This document shows positions 24,269 through 36,205 of a stretch of DNA of 64,000 bases, piece by piece; within the stretch, counting starts at the first letter, position 1, and each line of letters opens with the position of its first letter. This stretch comes from Vitellaria paradoxa (lineage: Eukaryota; Streptophyta; Magnoliopsida; Ericales; Sapotaceae): positions 26,934,147 through 26,998,146 of the forward strand of contig CM034243.1 in NCBI GenBank assembly GCA_019916065.1. Reading direction: 5' to 3'. The notes under the pieces are model-generated. The model was not told the DNA's origin and searched no databases. It was given only the letters and a program-made list of their open reading frames with translations. Both the position numbers and the translations under genes were made by a program.

Positions 24269-25344
24269 CATAACTTTAATGTTGATGTATGAGAATATAT
24301 GTTGTAGAAAGTGTGTGAGAGAGTAGGGAGTGAATTTGAGAGTTTTGAGAGTTCAAATTTCGGTAGAAAGTGTGATAGGAGCAGCTTAAAGTTATGTTAA
24401 TGGGGAATAGCTTTACAGATGCATTGTATCAGCCGTGTAAAGGGTAAGGCAAACCAAGAATTGCCCTTAGCTTAACCTTCAATATGCACAGATGGATGAC
24501 CCAAATTCAATCTTAAGCCTTCTCAATCTCGGCCGCCCAAGCGTAAGTAATGAATGGTCCGGACACAACGCTAGTTAGTCGTGGTCGGTGAGGAGTAATA
24601 ATGATAAGTGGGTAGATCGATACGCAAAGCTTCTAAGAGAAGCTAAACTAAATGCTGAGAGCAGGGAATAAATCAACAGCCAAGATAGGCCATACCAAGA
24701 GTCAAGTTTGGGTCAGGATCCCACGTGGAGCTGGGTTCAGCTAAGCAGCAATCAGCCACTTGGGCTTGGGCCAAGAGAGTTGCTGATTGATGGGCTGCCC
24801 TTACATGGATTGGTGCTGAGTCATCATAGGACCAACTTGGTCCAATTGGCCAGCTTATTGAATTCTTTAAATATCTATTGGCACGTGAAAGTACTTTAGT
24901 TTGTGACGTGCAATCCAAGAAATCATGCTCTTGCAGGTTTGAGTTTCCATTTTTGTATTATTATTTTTTTTTGGTAATTATATAAAATTTAGATTAAAAG
25001 AAAAAGTATTTGAGGCATACCTCCGCTTTTACAAGATTATCTAGTAGTAAAGGGAATCTCTCAACTATTGCAAAAGTCAATATTTACAATAGAGTTCCTA
25101 GATAAAGAAAATAAGGAGTATTTAACTTTTACATCATACATGATTGTATTACTTTCTTCTTTGTTTCTTTTATTGTTTTTTTCCCTTTAATTTTTGAATA
25201 AAGCACAGAACCTTATAATTCACACCGTGTACAACATTAGTTCATATAGTTTTAATTTTGACAATTTAATTATAGTTTCAGTCAAAGTGTAATTAAATCG
25301 TTTTATCTAGCACCGTTTGAAATAAGCCATTAAAGCTTACTTAA
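24269..25344. other. Intergenic, nothing recognised
   Basis: A moderately GC-richer stretch at 24430-24930 has ORFs on both strands without any known motif. I see no basis for calling a gene. Confidence 0.4.
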
Positions 25345-25586
25345 GGCTTGGTTTGGGAACAAATTTAGTCAATTTTTCTTTTTTAACTAGTTAGTAGCTA
25401 GCTAAATTTGTGTTTGGAAAGGGAAAAAAAATGACTTTTTTTGATATGGCTAACTTGTTTTTGTTAATTTGACATTTTTATCCTGCAAAGTTTAAAAAAA
25501 TGTTAAAATGTAAAAAGGTAAATTTAACCAAATACTATTGAAGTAACCATTAGCTTGGCTAATAGCTACCGATGCCAAACGGAGCC
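25345..25586 (+). mobile_element. Tourist-like MITE (family A, copy 3) with TAA duplication
   Basis: The ends are GGCTTGGTTTGGGAAC and CCAAACGGAGCC, with TAA at 25342-25344 and 25587-25589. The inside contains GTTAATTTGACATTTTTATC and matches the other family A copies. Confidence 0.85.
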
Positions 25587-26221
25587 TAATACTCACATGT
25601 TAAGGGTAATATAGTAATTTTACCATCATTTTTCCTAATACCTAGCTCTATACGATTTGTACGCACAACAAAAATTATAATTTTCCTAAAATCACTCCAA
25701 AATTTTACCCAAAATTGATAGATGGCGCCTTTTCCATGGAAGAAGACGAAGTGCAAGCAAATCACTCAATTCGTGGTTGACCCCCTCCACTCTCTGAAAT
25801 GAGGTAGATTTCTGGTCGTACACATTGGCTTTCTGACCTCCCTCATCAATCTTTTCTTTAAGAACTTGGATTGTTTAAAGAAGAATTCCCCCAAGAAGAA
25901 GCAGCCTAAGGTGACCACTACCGATCCAACATGCCACGACCCGAATTCTTGTAACACAAATACGTAATCTAAACACAAGAAATATCACAAATAACATTTA
26001 TTCCCTGTCCTAGAATCAAAGTTATACTCTGCTGATTGGAGATTAAGTCTAAAAGAGCAAATTGCTATATAATTTAAGATTAACATCAAATGGTCTCAGC
26101 TAAACTACTTGAACGATTAAAGCCCCAAAACCTACACCAATTGCCTTAAAAATTGGTTCCAAACAAACAAGTGCCGAATAACAAAGAACGCCTCACAAAC
26201 AGATGTTTAAGTACAAACTCT

Positions 26222-26475
26222 TAAGAATAAATAAATAAATAAAATGAAAGTTCAACTTCCAAATTTTTAGATTCCATGACCTAATGGTCTAATAGGCATC
26301 ACATTCATGTTGCACTATAAACTATGTAAGGAGACAAACACTAACAAAACGTATACTCAGAGAATAATAATAAAATCATGCAAAATATCCTAACATGCTA
26401 ATATCATGAACAATAAAATTTATGCATTTATCGCAATAATACGATACTATTAATTTATTAAATTACAATATAAAT
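26222..26475. repeat. Dispersed repeat, copy 1 (copy 2 at 28771-29035)
   Basis: AATAAATAAATAAAATGAAA then GTTCAACTTCCAAATTTTTA occurs here and, slightly altered, at 28771. Both copies go on to CATGCTAATATCATGA and TTAATTTATTAAATT. Confidence 0.85.
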
Positions 26476-27040
26476 TAATGTAGCCAATAACTTCATAACA
26501 ACAAAACAGCACACCAAATCTAAGTATTCTGGCTGGTTGAGTGATCACAGAGTCAAACCAAAATAAACTATTTTTCAATGTCTACCAAGGAGTCATAGTA
26601 AAATATTATATCATTTTTTGGTGTCTGCCTCTTGAGTGTAAGTCATGAGAAAATATATACCACTCTCCGGTATCTGCCTAATTTTGTAGGTTACTAGCAT
26701 ACTAAACATAAAAACTAATCCCGCACAAATTTAGGACTTCTAACTTTTAGGTAAGTATATCCACTATTTGTAATATGTCTATATACCCTAAACAAGTCAA
26801 TAACAATATCAACTCAACATCAAATGAAAACCTTATTAGTATTCCGATACCAACTATCCACAAAAGAAAGAAAAAAAGAAAAAGAAAAAAAAGGGTTTCT
26901 TATTATTATTCATTGGATTTCTTTTATATTTAATATTTTATGAGATTTTTACTTCCAGAATTGTGGTATTACCCATAATCCTGAAACAAGTCAACCAACC
27001 TCAACATATATCACCATAAGCAATTACGAAATTTAACTAA

Positions 27041-27193
27041 GGAGGTGTTTAGTTGACAAAAGTTTGGCCAAAAGTACAATAAAAGTATAAAAATTTGATG
27101 TAAAAATGATATGTAATAAAATCTGATTGAAAAAATACAAAAAATTGATAATAATTAGTGAATTTTGATTAATTTTGACTAACCAACACCCCC
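27041..27193 (+). mobile_element. Tourist-like MITE (family C) with TAA duplication
   Basis: GGAGGTGTTTAGTTGAC at the left end is matched by the reverse complement of GACTAACCAACACCCCC at the right end. TAA is present at 27038-27040 and 27194-27196. The length is 153 bp, nested in the LTR-like sequence. Confidence 0.88.
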
Positions 27194-27920
27194 TAATATC
27201 AGACAACAATACTTCTACTAGCCATTCACAAATTTCACATAAGAACATAATAAAATAATAAATCTAAAATCTTATATATATTCATTTCATTCTATGTATA
27301 CTTTAAAATTCATACTTATCATGAAATTTATTTATTTTTACAAAATTTCTAATTTCCCAAATTTTCTTAAGCAACCACAAGTATATCCATAATTTGTCCA
27401 TTCTTAGCAAATTCACATAGGCCACAAATAAAAATTTATCTAAACTCATATATTTTCTCAATTCATGCCTAGGGAAAGAAAAATTAGAATTCATTATCTC
27501 TATTTATTTCCTAATTCTCTTGAGCATAATTCTCTTAGCAAGATTTTAATTTTATCAATCTATATTGTACAATTATCATTATTTCACATGTAACCACCAT
27601 TAATATACATCCAATCTTAGTTTATTTTAATATTATTAATTTTCCATCCCTTTACTCTTATGCATGTAATATATATAATGTATAAATTTATATAGGTCCC
27701 CATGAGTTACTCTACACCCTTATCCAATTTGACTTACACAAATATATATTTATAAATCCAATACTGGTTACCCATACCATTGTAATATGCAAATTTAAGA
27801 ATATATACATATACATTAACATCAAGCAATGTAGTGTAATTCTTCCGCGCCTTACCTCTTTAATAAGCAATTATATATATATATAAATATATGTATACAC
27901 TAACTCAGTGGCAAGGCAAG

Positions 27921-28770
27921 GTTGGATGAGACCATGAACTGGAACTAATGTCAAGCCGACGTTTTGCTAGTGTGCGATGGTCCTAGTGATGTTTTGTGTG
28001 AGAAAGACGAAGAAGGAAGATCTGACAGGAGCTGGATTGGTGCTCTGACACCACTGCTAATCAGGGTTGGCCGGATTTCATCGTGCAAAAGCCGTCTGGG
28101 CTGAGCGGTATTAAACCGGGTCCAACGCACTACGCTTGGTTCCGGGCTGAATTGGGTTTTGGAACACGGGAGAAAGAAAGTAAATGGAGAGAGAGAGAGA
28201 ATCGGTGAGGGTGATCTGCCGCATAAATTATCGTATCCCTACCCCTCATTCCCTTGCATTCTACTAATACGCAGCATCGGAGCCAATAAATGGCTAGGGG
28301 ACACATGCAGCCATGTCAGCGCTGACTTGGTGCCCTCTTGATGCCTACATGATTATAATAAGGTGGCATTATTTTAGAATTTTCTAAAAGGTTTTAAACT
28401 AATCTTATACATTCTAAAACTCTCTTGTATACTTTAGGCAATTTTTGTAAATATACCAGATACTTGTAAAGAATTTTATAATTGTTAGGAAGCTTCCTTT
28501 GGAAGGTTTACCATGTAATCTTAGATAATATTCCTGTGGAGTTTTAGAGCTTCAACCTTCGCCCTCAAATCAATTAGATTTCAATTGTTCATTGAGGAGG
28601 TGGAAGGTTATAAATAGGGATTACCCCTTCATTTGTAAGGATCCAAGTTTTGAGTAAAGTAAAGCATTCTCAAGTTCTCTCTTATGTGTTCTTTTCCTCT
28701 CTTGAATATCTTTCTTACTTATCTCCTTGGTGAGTTTTGTGAATATTTTTAACTTTCTATACAATGTCTC
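27921..28770. other. Probable LTR-retrotransposon debris, GC-richer
   Basis: GCTCTGACACCACTGC at 28045 resembles an antisense tRNA-Met primer site. A TATAAATAGGGATTACCCC phrase at 28610 looks like an LTR promoter followed by a transcript leader. A (GA)n run is at 28187-28200. Element borders and coding sequence were not found. Confidence 0.35.
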
Positions 28771-29035
28771 AACTAATAAATAAATAAATAAAATGAAAGT
28801 TCAACTTTTAAATTTTTAAGTTCCACGCCCTAAGTGGTCTAGCAGGCATTACATTGACGGTATTTTATATCTTGTATCATGAACGGTAAGAGATCAAGTA
28901 AGTACTAATACCACGTGTACTTCGAATAATAATAACACCATGCAAAGTTGTCCCAGCATGCTAATATCATGACAAATAAAATTTATACATTTATTGCAAC
29001 AAAATATACGGTGCCATTAATTTATTAAATTAATT
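28771..29035. repeat. Dispersed repeat, copy 2 (copy 1 at 26222-26475)
   Basis: This is colinear with copy 1 over about 260 bp in the same orientation, with small substitutions and gaps. It suggests two copies of one non-coding LTR-type sequence about 2.5 kb apart. Confidence 0.85.
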
Positions 29036-29121
29036 CTTCTGTGAATTTTATTTTTAAATTTTAGACGAGAGATCTAACTCAATTTCAAATTTGATTTTAA
29101 CCTTTTTTTTTTTCAAATTAA

Positions 29122-29289
29122 GGGTTTGTTTGGAGTAAGAAAAAATGAGATAAATTGAGATAAATTATGGTTTGGGGAGAGTTCGTAATGCGTGCAGTGA
29201 GAGTAAAAAGTTGATGTGATATAAAGTTAATAGAGATTTATAGAGATTTTTAGAGATTTTCAGTAAAATATTGTACACCAAACACAGCC
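29122..29289 (-). mobile_element. Tourist-like MITE (family B, short copy) with TAA duplication
   Basis: The ends are GGGTTTGTTTGG and CCAAACACAGCC, with TAA on both sides (29119-29121 and 29290-29292). The left part (GAGATAAATTGAGATAAATT) matches the right part of the 22541-22896 element in reverse, so it is a shorter, inverted relative. Confidence 0.8.
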
Positions 29290-29744
29290 TAATTAACACA
29301 AAGGTGCTCTAAAGCCACTTTAAAACGCCATAAAAGATATATATATATATATATATTGAAGTGTCCCTGTAAAATAATTAAAAGTTGAGTAGTTTTTTTT
29401 TTTTTTTTTTTAATTTCCCAATCGAAAGGGTTACACCAAGGAATATTAACCCTTGATCCCCCAACTATTTGATCTAAAATGTCAAATACACTAGCATGAA
29501 ATTAAATAATTAATTCAATATCTCGTTCTCCTTCACTCAAGTTTAAGGGGATAGCAATGTCTGAAAAGAACAAGATCAGTCATCCCAAATACACTATTAA
29601 ATTAACAATTTATTATATTAAACACATGCACAATAAAAAAAAATACATTGAGAAATCTATGAAACCTCTCAACTGCAAAAAGAAAGGAAAAAAATGTAAA
29701 AAAAATTAACCCTGTCAAACCAAAACCCTAAACCAAACATCTAG
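29290..29744. other. 3' flank of the zinc-finger gene
   Basis: It holds an (AT)n run at 29337-29356, an oligo-T run at about 29393-29412 and probable 3' UTR/poly-A sequence (antisense TTTATT-type signals). No gene is present. Confidence 0.5.
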
Positions 29745-30692
29745 TTAAAGTTTGAGATTCAAATCTAGACCCGACGAATCATGATCACTACTAGGATCAC
29801 TAGTCCAGGTGAGTCTAGGTTGAACATTCTTCTCACCACCACCACCACCAACAAGTGCCCTATTCACAACACCGCCACTAACACCACCATCACCTCCACC
29901 ACCGCCAAAGTTTGGAAGTGGAGTTGTACTAGTACTAATTCCTTCAAATAAACCATCACTAGTAAGTCCCTGAAGCCCATTCATCGATCTCAGCCGTTCA
30001 TAGGAAGAATTCAAAATTGCAGGTGACCTAGAAGAAGAAGAAGACCGCCCATCGTAATGTGCAAAACGATACCCTGAAGAAGAAGCAGAAAAAGACGATG
30101 GAAAAGAAGAGGGTTTGTGTATCATAGACTCTATTCGTACCCCAAGTGGAGACCTATTGAAATTCGAACCAAACAAAGGATGAGGATGGCGATAAAGAAA
30201 ACTAGGATAAGAGTAATAGGGATATGGAAGCGGTTGCCCGAAAGGTCCCTCGGCCATTACATGATCCACAAATCCGTGCCTTCTTTTTGCTAGTGCACGC
30301 TCTTGTTTGTGGGCGTTTTGGTGCCCTCCAAGTGCCTGCGAAGTCGAGAATTGTCTCTTGCAAAAATTGCACGAGAAAACTCTCCCCCCTTCCGTCCCCT
30401 TCTCGTTATCATCTTCTTCTTCGCCTCCTCCTCCCTCTTCCTCATTGGACTTGGAGGACTCCCTCGGTGGCGAAGAAGTGCTGAATAAATTGAACTCTAT
30501 CTTTGATTTTTTACGATCGCATTCCTCATTAGAAAGCTTTAGATCAAGCAAAAGTCGAGCCTCACGATGTTCAGATTCATCTTTTTCTATGCCTTTCTCC
30601 TTCATCATTATCGTCATCTTTTTCTTTTTTTTGTTCCCGTTTGAAACGGTAGAGGCTTCAGACGGGCATCTAATGGCTTCTTCTTTTTCCAT
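29745..30692 (-). CDS. Single C2H2 zinc-finger protein with EAR motifs (ZFP4/ZFP7-like)
   Basis: An intronless frame of 315 codons starts at the ATG at 30692; the open frame extends four codons further to a TTG, which I reject. One plant-type finger lies at residues 106-128 (C108, C111, H124, H128) with the QALGGH core at 119-124 that contacts DNA. It is followed by the basic [11 protein letters not shown] tail usual in the ZFP1/3/4/7 group. Two EAR-type repressor motifs are present: LLLDLKL at 47-53 and a C-terminal DLNLKL. Acidic, Ser-rich and Gly-rich linkers make up the rest. By family knowledge it is a nuclear transcriptional repressor in development or hormone response; the exact orthologue is not certain. 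It is somewhat longer than Arabidopsis members (about 200-260 aa). A TATATATAG at about 30875-30883 could be its TATA box. Confidence 0.93.
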   Translation of the reverse strand: MEKEEAIRCPSEASTVSNGNKKKKKMTIMMKEKGIEKDESEHREARLLLDLKLSNEECDRKKSKIEFNLFSTSSPPRESSKSNEEEGGGGEEEDDNEKGTEGGRVFSCNFCKRQFSTSQALGGHQNAHKQERALAKRRHGFVDHVMAEGPFGQPLPYPYYSYPSFLYRHPHPLFGSNFNRSPLGVRIESMIHKPSSFPSSFSASSSGYRFAHYDGRSSSSSRSPAILNSSYERLRSMNGLQGLTSDGLFEGISTSTTPLPNFGGGGGDGGVSGGVVNRALVGGGGGEKNVQPRLTWTSDPSSDHDSSGLDLNLKL

Positions 30693-31276
30693 TGTGTCAA
30701 ACAACTTTGGTATTTAAAAAGAAAATATAGAAGATTGGTGGGATAGAATGGAAAAGATAGACAGTGTCAATTTGCTTAAATAGTGAGGGATTTTAATACC
30801 AAATCTCTAAATATATGGGAAGATATCTTAATGTTCAATGATTGAATGTGGCGTTACATATATGTAAGTGCATTAGACTATATATATGAGAGAGAGGATG
30901 ATGACGATGAGTAAGACCATGCTGGGTTCTTCTTTCTTGACTAAGCTTGTACATGTAATTATTCCAAAAATATACTCAAACTACTATATTTGTTACTAGG
31001 GTATTAATGTCAGGATGAGTCTACCTACTGTGTATCTTCCTGTTTGAATTTGATTCTGAAATAAATAATTATTAAAGGAGAGAGATAATAATAGATTGCA
31101 TACTCTTCAAGTCCCTGTGGATTTCTCCATATTTACCTATATTAATTTTTCAATTTATAGTATCTTGTCATGACAACTTAAAGAGATAAGTATAAATTAA
31201 AAGGACGAAGTTGATTAACTGTATCCAAAGAATTTATTGCTTTCAACTATTTGAGTAATTTTATATATTTTATTTT
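30693..31276. promoter_or_regulatory. 5' flank/promoter region of the zinc-finger gene
   Basis: No other gene lies here. On the minus strand a TATA-like CATATATATAGTC sits near 30873-30885, about 185 bases before the ATG, preceded in the transcript sense by a CTCTCTCTC run. Assignment as promoter is inference from position. Confidence 0.35.
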
Positions 31277-31950
31277 ATTAGTATTTCCATGAATAATAAA
31301 TAATAGTTAATTTAGACAAATCAAATAAATTCGAAAGTTTTCAAATTCATTTGAAATTCCAATGTGTGTGTATATATATATATTGTCTTCATTCTCACAA
31401 TAAAAATATATATCCGTAAATTAATATAAAATTGGGTGCATTAATACACTCCCTTTATAAAATTATCTAATATGGCATTGACCAAAATATAAAATATATA
31501 CAACTTTCCAAGCTACGGCAGTAGAAATTATTTCAAATTAGAATTAGATTTTTGAGACATTTAATAAACCAAGGAAGAATAGTCACGATTGACAAGAATA
31601 TTGAATTAGCTTCAAATTTTCCGAATGAAATTATTAATATCAAACAATTACAGCGATTTTTAAAAAATCTTAGTTACGTATTTTTATATTATAAAGATTT
31701 AGTAAAAAAAGATAACTATTGTTTATTTTTAAAATCAAATTATCGCATTAGTATCTCCGTGAATATTAAATAATAGTTAATTTAGTAAAATCAAATTAAT
31801 TCCAAAGTTTTAAAATTCATTTGAAATTCAAATGGACATATACATATACATATATATATATATATATATTGTTTTCATCCCACAATAAAATTATATGCTC
31901 GGTAAATTAATATATAATTGGTTGTGTTCACACTGCCCCTTTAAAACAGA
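31277..31950. repeat. Direct repeat pair, 470 bp apart
   Basis: Unit 1 (31277-31462) and unit 2 (31747-31950) share AATAGTTAATTTAG, AAAATTCATTTGAAATTC, a (TA)n run, CCACAATAAAA and GTAAATTAATATA. The sequence between the units holds a pararetrovirus-like fragment. Confidence 0.8.
31546..31746 (+). pseudogene. Probable endogenous pararetrovirus polymerase fragment
   Basis: An open stretch without ATG reads RHLINQGRIVTIDKNIEL, then a KQLQRFL...LSYV pattern. This is typical of the segment between reverse transcriptase and RNase H in plant caulimovirids, and it is also found in some Ty3-gypsy elements. Only about 65 codons remain, with several key residues changed, and it runs into AT-rich repeat sequence on both sides. 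It is an inactive fossil. The caulimovirid assignment is from memory of the family pattern and needs a search. Confidence 0.5.
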
Positions 31951-32649
31951 AGCCTATCCAAAGTTATTTACGTGCAGTTTCATATCATTAACAAAAATAG
32001 GAAATAATGCATCTAATTTGGAAAATATTTATATATATACTTGTAAGTTGTATCTATATATTCTAAAGAAAATCAATGTCCTTGTGGTAAATATGTAAAA
32101 TTGAGTTGTATCTTAAATGCCACCAAGAAAAGACTTTATTCTAGCATTTTTAGCTTTTCAAGTTTAGAAAATTAAAACCAACATGCATGAACATACAAAA
32201 TTGCAAGGAAATAATCATGTTTAGGACATAGTTAAAGAACATGGAAAGTGCTTTAAAATCGAAACATGCAATATATGTGTACACATTAGCACACACACGT
32301 ACTACGTACTACTATCCCTTCTAGTTAATGAAGAAAGACAAGGAAATAAGGGAATGCCAGTAGGATGGTCACGATTCCAAATTTATTGCATTGGCTAACA
32401 TGTGAACCGTGTTATCTAAAGGAGTAAAGTTGGTAGATTGAATATTCTCACCTTTTCCAAGTTAATCTTTTACGGAACACTTATATGTAATTCCATCAAG
32501 CACTTCCATATTTGATAATCATCATAGAACTCGTTTCCTGCACCCCCATGAAATAAAGAGTAAATCTCTCACGATTTTCCATAAATATTTGATTAAATAT
32601 GGATAGACACCAAGACGACACTGGTTAATTTATAAATGTTAGAATTTTT
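31951..32649. other. AT-rich intergenic sequence, nothing recognised
   Basis: No coding signal is present. An alternating ACGTACTACGTACTACT run is near 32297-32313. Confidence 0.4.
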
Positions 32650-34077
32650 ATAAAAACATCTCTCAAACTATCAAACGCGCTTATTATGTTTTTAAATTAT
32701 TTAATTTCATTTTATTTGGGTCGAGCACTAATTCTATCAACTAAAGTTAATGAAAAAATTATCATGCGTGAGACATATGACCTCTTCACCCCATCCCATA
32801 AGCATAATAGAAATTATTTATACACAGACCGACTTTTTGTCCATCCTTTATAATTTTATACCTTTATCATAAAAAAAATAAACTATGAAATCTAAACATA
32901 TCAATTGTTAAAATATATACATGTGTTAAAATGATTTTTTAAGTATAAATTTGGAATGAAACAAGTCATTTTACTTTTTCCGTTAAAAATTTTGGTCATA
33001 TTGATAGTTAATAGAAAATCTCCAAATAAATTTAAAAAAAAATATATCCACATTATATTAAAATAGTAGGGAATTAATTTTTAGAATTAAGGTATTGATT
33101 CTAATGAAGATAAGTTCATAATAAAGTATAAAAGGTGTAAGGCGTAATTAAGATTGTGATTCTAATGATGCTAATTTCATTGTAAAGTATAAAAAGATGT
33201 GAGGTGTAATTTTAAATTTTAATTTATTATGATATTTTAGTTTGATCTTATCTATTATTTTATATTCATTTATAAGTTAATTTTTCAGAGAAAAAAAAGA
33301 AAAACAAGAAACTAAAAAGAAAAAAGAAAAGTAATTGTCCTAGCTAGTTAGGTTCATTTACATATTTATGCTAAAACGAGGGAAATAGAGATTTTAATCA
33401 TACTTATTAAATTATTTAGGAATTAAATTTGATATTCAAAAAATTTTTGAATAGCACCGAATTGTTCCATTTCATTAATATATTAATATTTATTAAATGT
33501 ATTTTTAAATTTTGTAAAATATAATTTATGAAACATGAATAATTTAAAATAGTTATCTTATTCATATCTGTATTCGAAATGCATCAGAGAATATATCACA
33601 TGACATATTAAATTATTCTCATATTTTTCAAATATTGGATTAAGGCATGCATAAATTTAAATAGGCAAAACATTTTAAATTATAAAATCTCCTTTCTCAT
33701 ATTTTATTATGCTTTATATGTTTAATTATAACATTTGCATCACTTAGTAAATTCAAGATTAAGATTATATTAAAATGTAAAAAATGCCGTTAATTTTTAT
33801 AAGAACGTAATTTGTTTTTCATGTTGATGTTTAAAAATGAAAATAAATTCGCGTGTAAGTTTATATACACCACGAAAAAAGCTGGATTAAAAACGTAAAT
33901 TTCCTTATTGTGCCCTTGAGGTGGGGCGAAAAAGATCACATAACTCATACATGGCAATTCACATAACTCGTAGACGGAGTTAGTGCTTGAACCAAATAAA
34001 ATAAAATTAAATAGTTCAATGATGTAATAAATGTGTTTGATAGTTTAAGGACGAAATAGGAAAAAAAAAGAATAGTT
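32650..34077. mobile_element. Foldback element (family F, long copy)
   Basis: The left arm from 32650 (ACATCTCTCAAACTATCAAA) to about 32805 pairs with the right arm, about 33905-34077. Beyond the shared family core, the arms also pair inward: AATTATCATGCGTGAGACAT against the reverse complement of the stretch at 33920-33960. About 1.1 kb of AT-rich loop lies between. The right tip is cut at 34077 by the start of an LTR-like sequence (TGTCACACCC). It looks like a longer relative of the copies at 35977 and 37033. Confidence 0.6.
33088..33215. repeat. Tandem repeat, about 65 bp
   Basis: GATTCTAATGAAGATAAGTT near 33097 is repeated as GATTCTAATGATGCTAATTT near 33160. Each is followed by CAT(A/T)(A/G)TAAAGTATAAAA and GTGTAA. 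Confidence 0.8.
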
Positions 34078-34900
34078 TGTCACACCCTGAAATTCTTAAC
34101 CCCAGAATGTAGGAACAAACTCACAAAATAATCACAATAAATCCTACATCAAGGAAGCCAATAATAATATTATTATTCAACATTTAAACAATCTAAAAGT
34201 CTATCTCTTGCCACAAAAGGGTTACAAAATATTATGCTTCAAAACTGAGCCCAAAGCCAATATCTAGTACATAATGCAATTCAAATATTGAAATGAAAAC
34301 AAAATAGATTACAACCAAGGAATCTAACTTACGGGTCCATCCCGAGTATTGACTCTTGCAAGGTCAGCTGTTGGGGGTGAGTACTAAATCACATGTGCTC
34401 AGAATATACATATAAGATAATAATTCTTAATCATGTAAAGCATTCAACACTTAATTTATACTAATAAAGTAAAATCTTACGAATTTCACAATAATACCAC
34501 AATTTTCATATTAATTATATAGTTCTAATTAGTCAATTACTTAGCCACAATCCCATAGTTTCATGCTAAAACAAATATTCATCACCCCATTCACATCACA
34601 ATATATGTATTAATACCATGCTATGAGTTAGGTACTTTGCAAGATTAACATATGACTACAAAATTAAACCTAAAATAAATCTCCAAACCTTAACCGCAAG
34701 ATACAATAATCCCATAATCTCAGATGTACTCATCAATCTAATGGCCTTGGTCCTGCAGTCCCAGTCCATCTCATCATAACTCATGGCCTAGTCTCGCAGT
34801 CCTATTCCATCTTATCTTATCTTATTAGGTAAATCGATACCGCAGCCTAAGTATTAATATATGCTATTATCAATCGTATATATGCTCCATAAGTTTCTAA
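34078..34900 (-). mobile_element. LTR-like fragment of the large LTR family, antisense
   Basis: It starts TGTCACACCCTGAAATTCTT. On the minus strand it contains GTGATTTAGTACTCACCCCC (34375-34394), comparable with GCTTTAGTAGCTCACCCC at 41411-41428 in the solo LTR. No coding sequence is present. The far end was not found, so the coordinate is nominal. Confidence 0.45.
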
Positions 34901-35976
34901 CCTACTAGTATAGCTAAACCACCCTGCGTAGGTTTTGGGACTTTCAACTCTTGGACTCTATAACCCACTCTTTCAGTATCTTCTATGATCTTAATATCAA
35001 AAATCAATCTCAAATTGTACTTTCTATTATGAACAGTACATCATACACAAAAGTTCTTCTTAATTTAGGTTTTTATGTTTTTTCTTTTATCTAAATAAGT
35101 CCTATAAGATAATATTTTTCTGGGCCTAAGTTTCATGTTGTCCCTCCGTAAATAATGTTCTCGTTACAAAATCTAACAAACTAAATCTCATGCAATCATG
35201 ATCAAGAATATATACAACTAATTTAACAAAATTTAATAATAAATATGTCTTCATAAAGATAAATTTTGTATATAAATTTTGATAATTCATTTAAAATAAA
35301 AAATAAAATTTTTTTAGTTAATTCAAAAGTCTAAAATGTTTAAATTTAATCATAGCTTCATAAAAATGAAATTTACAATTTATTCAAGTAGCCAATTAAT
35401 ACAAATTTAAAAGAAAACCAAACGGGTGTTTCTATTTAGCACCATACAAAATAGTTCTCTTAAAATAAAAAAAAATAAATTGACAAAGTGGAACAATATC
35501 AATGCCAGCTCCAAATGTTTTACATGAATTAAAAAAATGGAAATTAAAAAAAATGATGCCTACAAGTAAGAAATTAAGTGAAAAACAAAATTCCTAGTCT
35601 CTATACACACACATCTATATATTTGGCCTAAATTAAATGCTTATATGTAAAGAATTTCTCCAATATAGTTGATTAAATGAATGAAAAAAAAGCAAATAAA
35701 TAAAATAGAAAGGCAGTTATAGCACATTCCCTAATTACGTGGCCAACCTAGGATTCTTTTGTTTTATTTTGGTTTGACAACGGCTTACCATTATGTGTTA
35801 TTTGGTACTAACTGTAAAAGTTAAATCCGATGCCTCTGATGTGTAGATGTTATGGGGATAAATTTATTGAAGAAAAAAATGAGAAATCTCTAGGTTTGGC
35901 TAAAAATTAATCGTTAGAGATATATTGGGTCTATATCAAGGTGAATAGTACAAAGAGGTTTTTTTTTTTTTTAATT
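34901..35976. other. AT-rich sequence with part of a dispersed repeat
   Basis: The stretch 35448-35600 (TCTTAAAATAAAAAAA, AACAATATCAATGCCAGCTC, TAAGAAATTAAGTGAAAAAC) is a diverged copy of 37780-37930. No gene is present. Confidence 0.55.
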
Positions 35977-36205
35977 GAAAATATTCCTCAAACTATTTCT
36001 CTTTTTTTATTTTATCCCCAGACTATCAAACACACCTATTTCATATTCGAACTATCCAATTCTGTTCTATTTGGTCCGATTCTGTTAAAGTTAACAAATA
36101 AAATTCGGACTAAATAAAATGAAATTGAATAACTTAAGGATGTAATAGGTACATTTTATTTTGACGATAAAATAGTAAAAAGAAGAATAGTTTGAGAGAT
36201 ATTTC
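35977..36205. mobile_element. Foldback MITE (family F, copy 2)
   Basis: The left half (CTCAAACTATTTCTC, ACTATCAAACACACCTATTT, ACTATCCAATTCTGTTC) is matched in reverse complement by the right half (GGATGTAATAGGTACATTT, AATAGTTTGAGAGATATTTC). Almost the whole 229 bp would form one hairpin centred on TTAAAGTTAAC. Confidence 0.8.

Larger units (their letters stand above)
25932..27920 (-). mobile_element. LTR-like sequence of the large LTR family, antisense
   Basis: The left edge TGCCACGACCCGAATTCTTG resembles TGTCACACCCTGAAATTCTT at 34078 and the reverse complement of the right edge of the solo LTR at 41927. AT-rich non-coding sequence follows. Part of it (about 26222-26475) is duplicated at 28771-29035. 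A MITE is nested at 27041-27193. The far border could not be fixed, so the end given is approximate. Confidence 0.45.
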
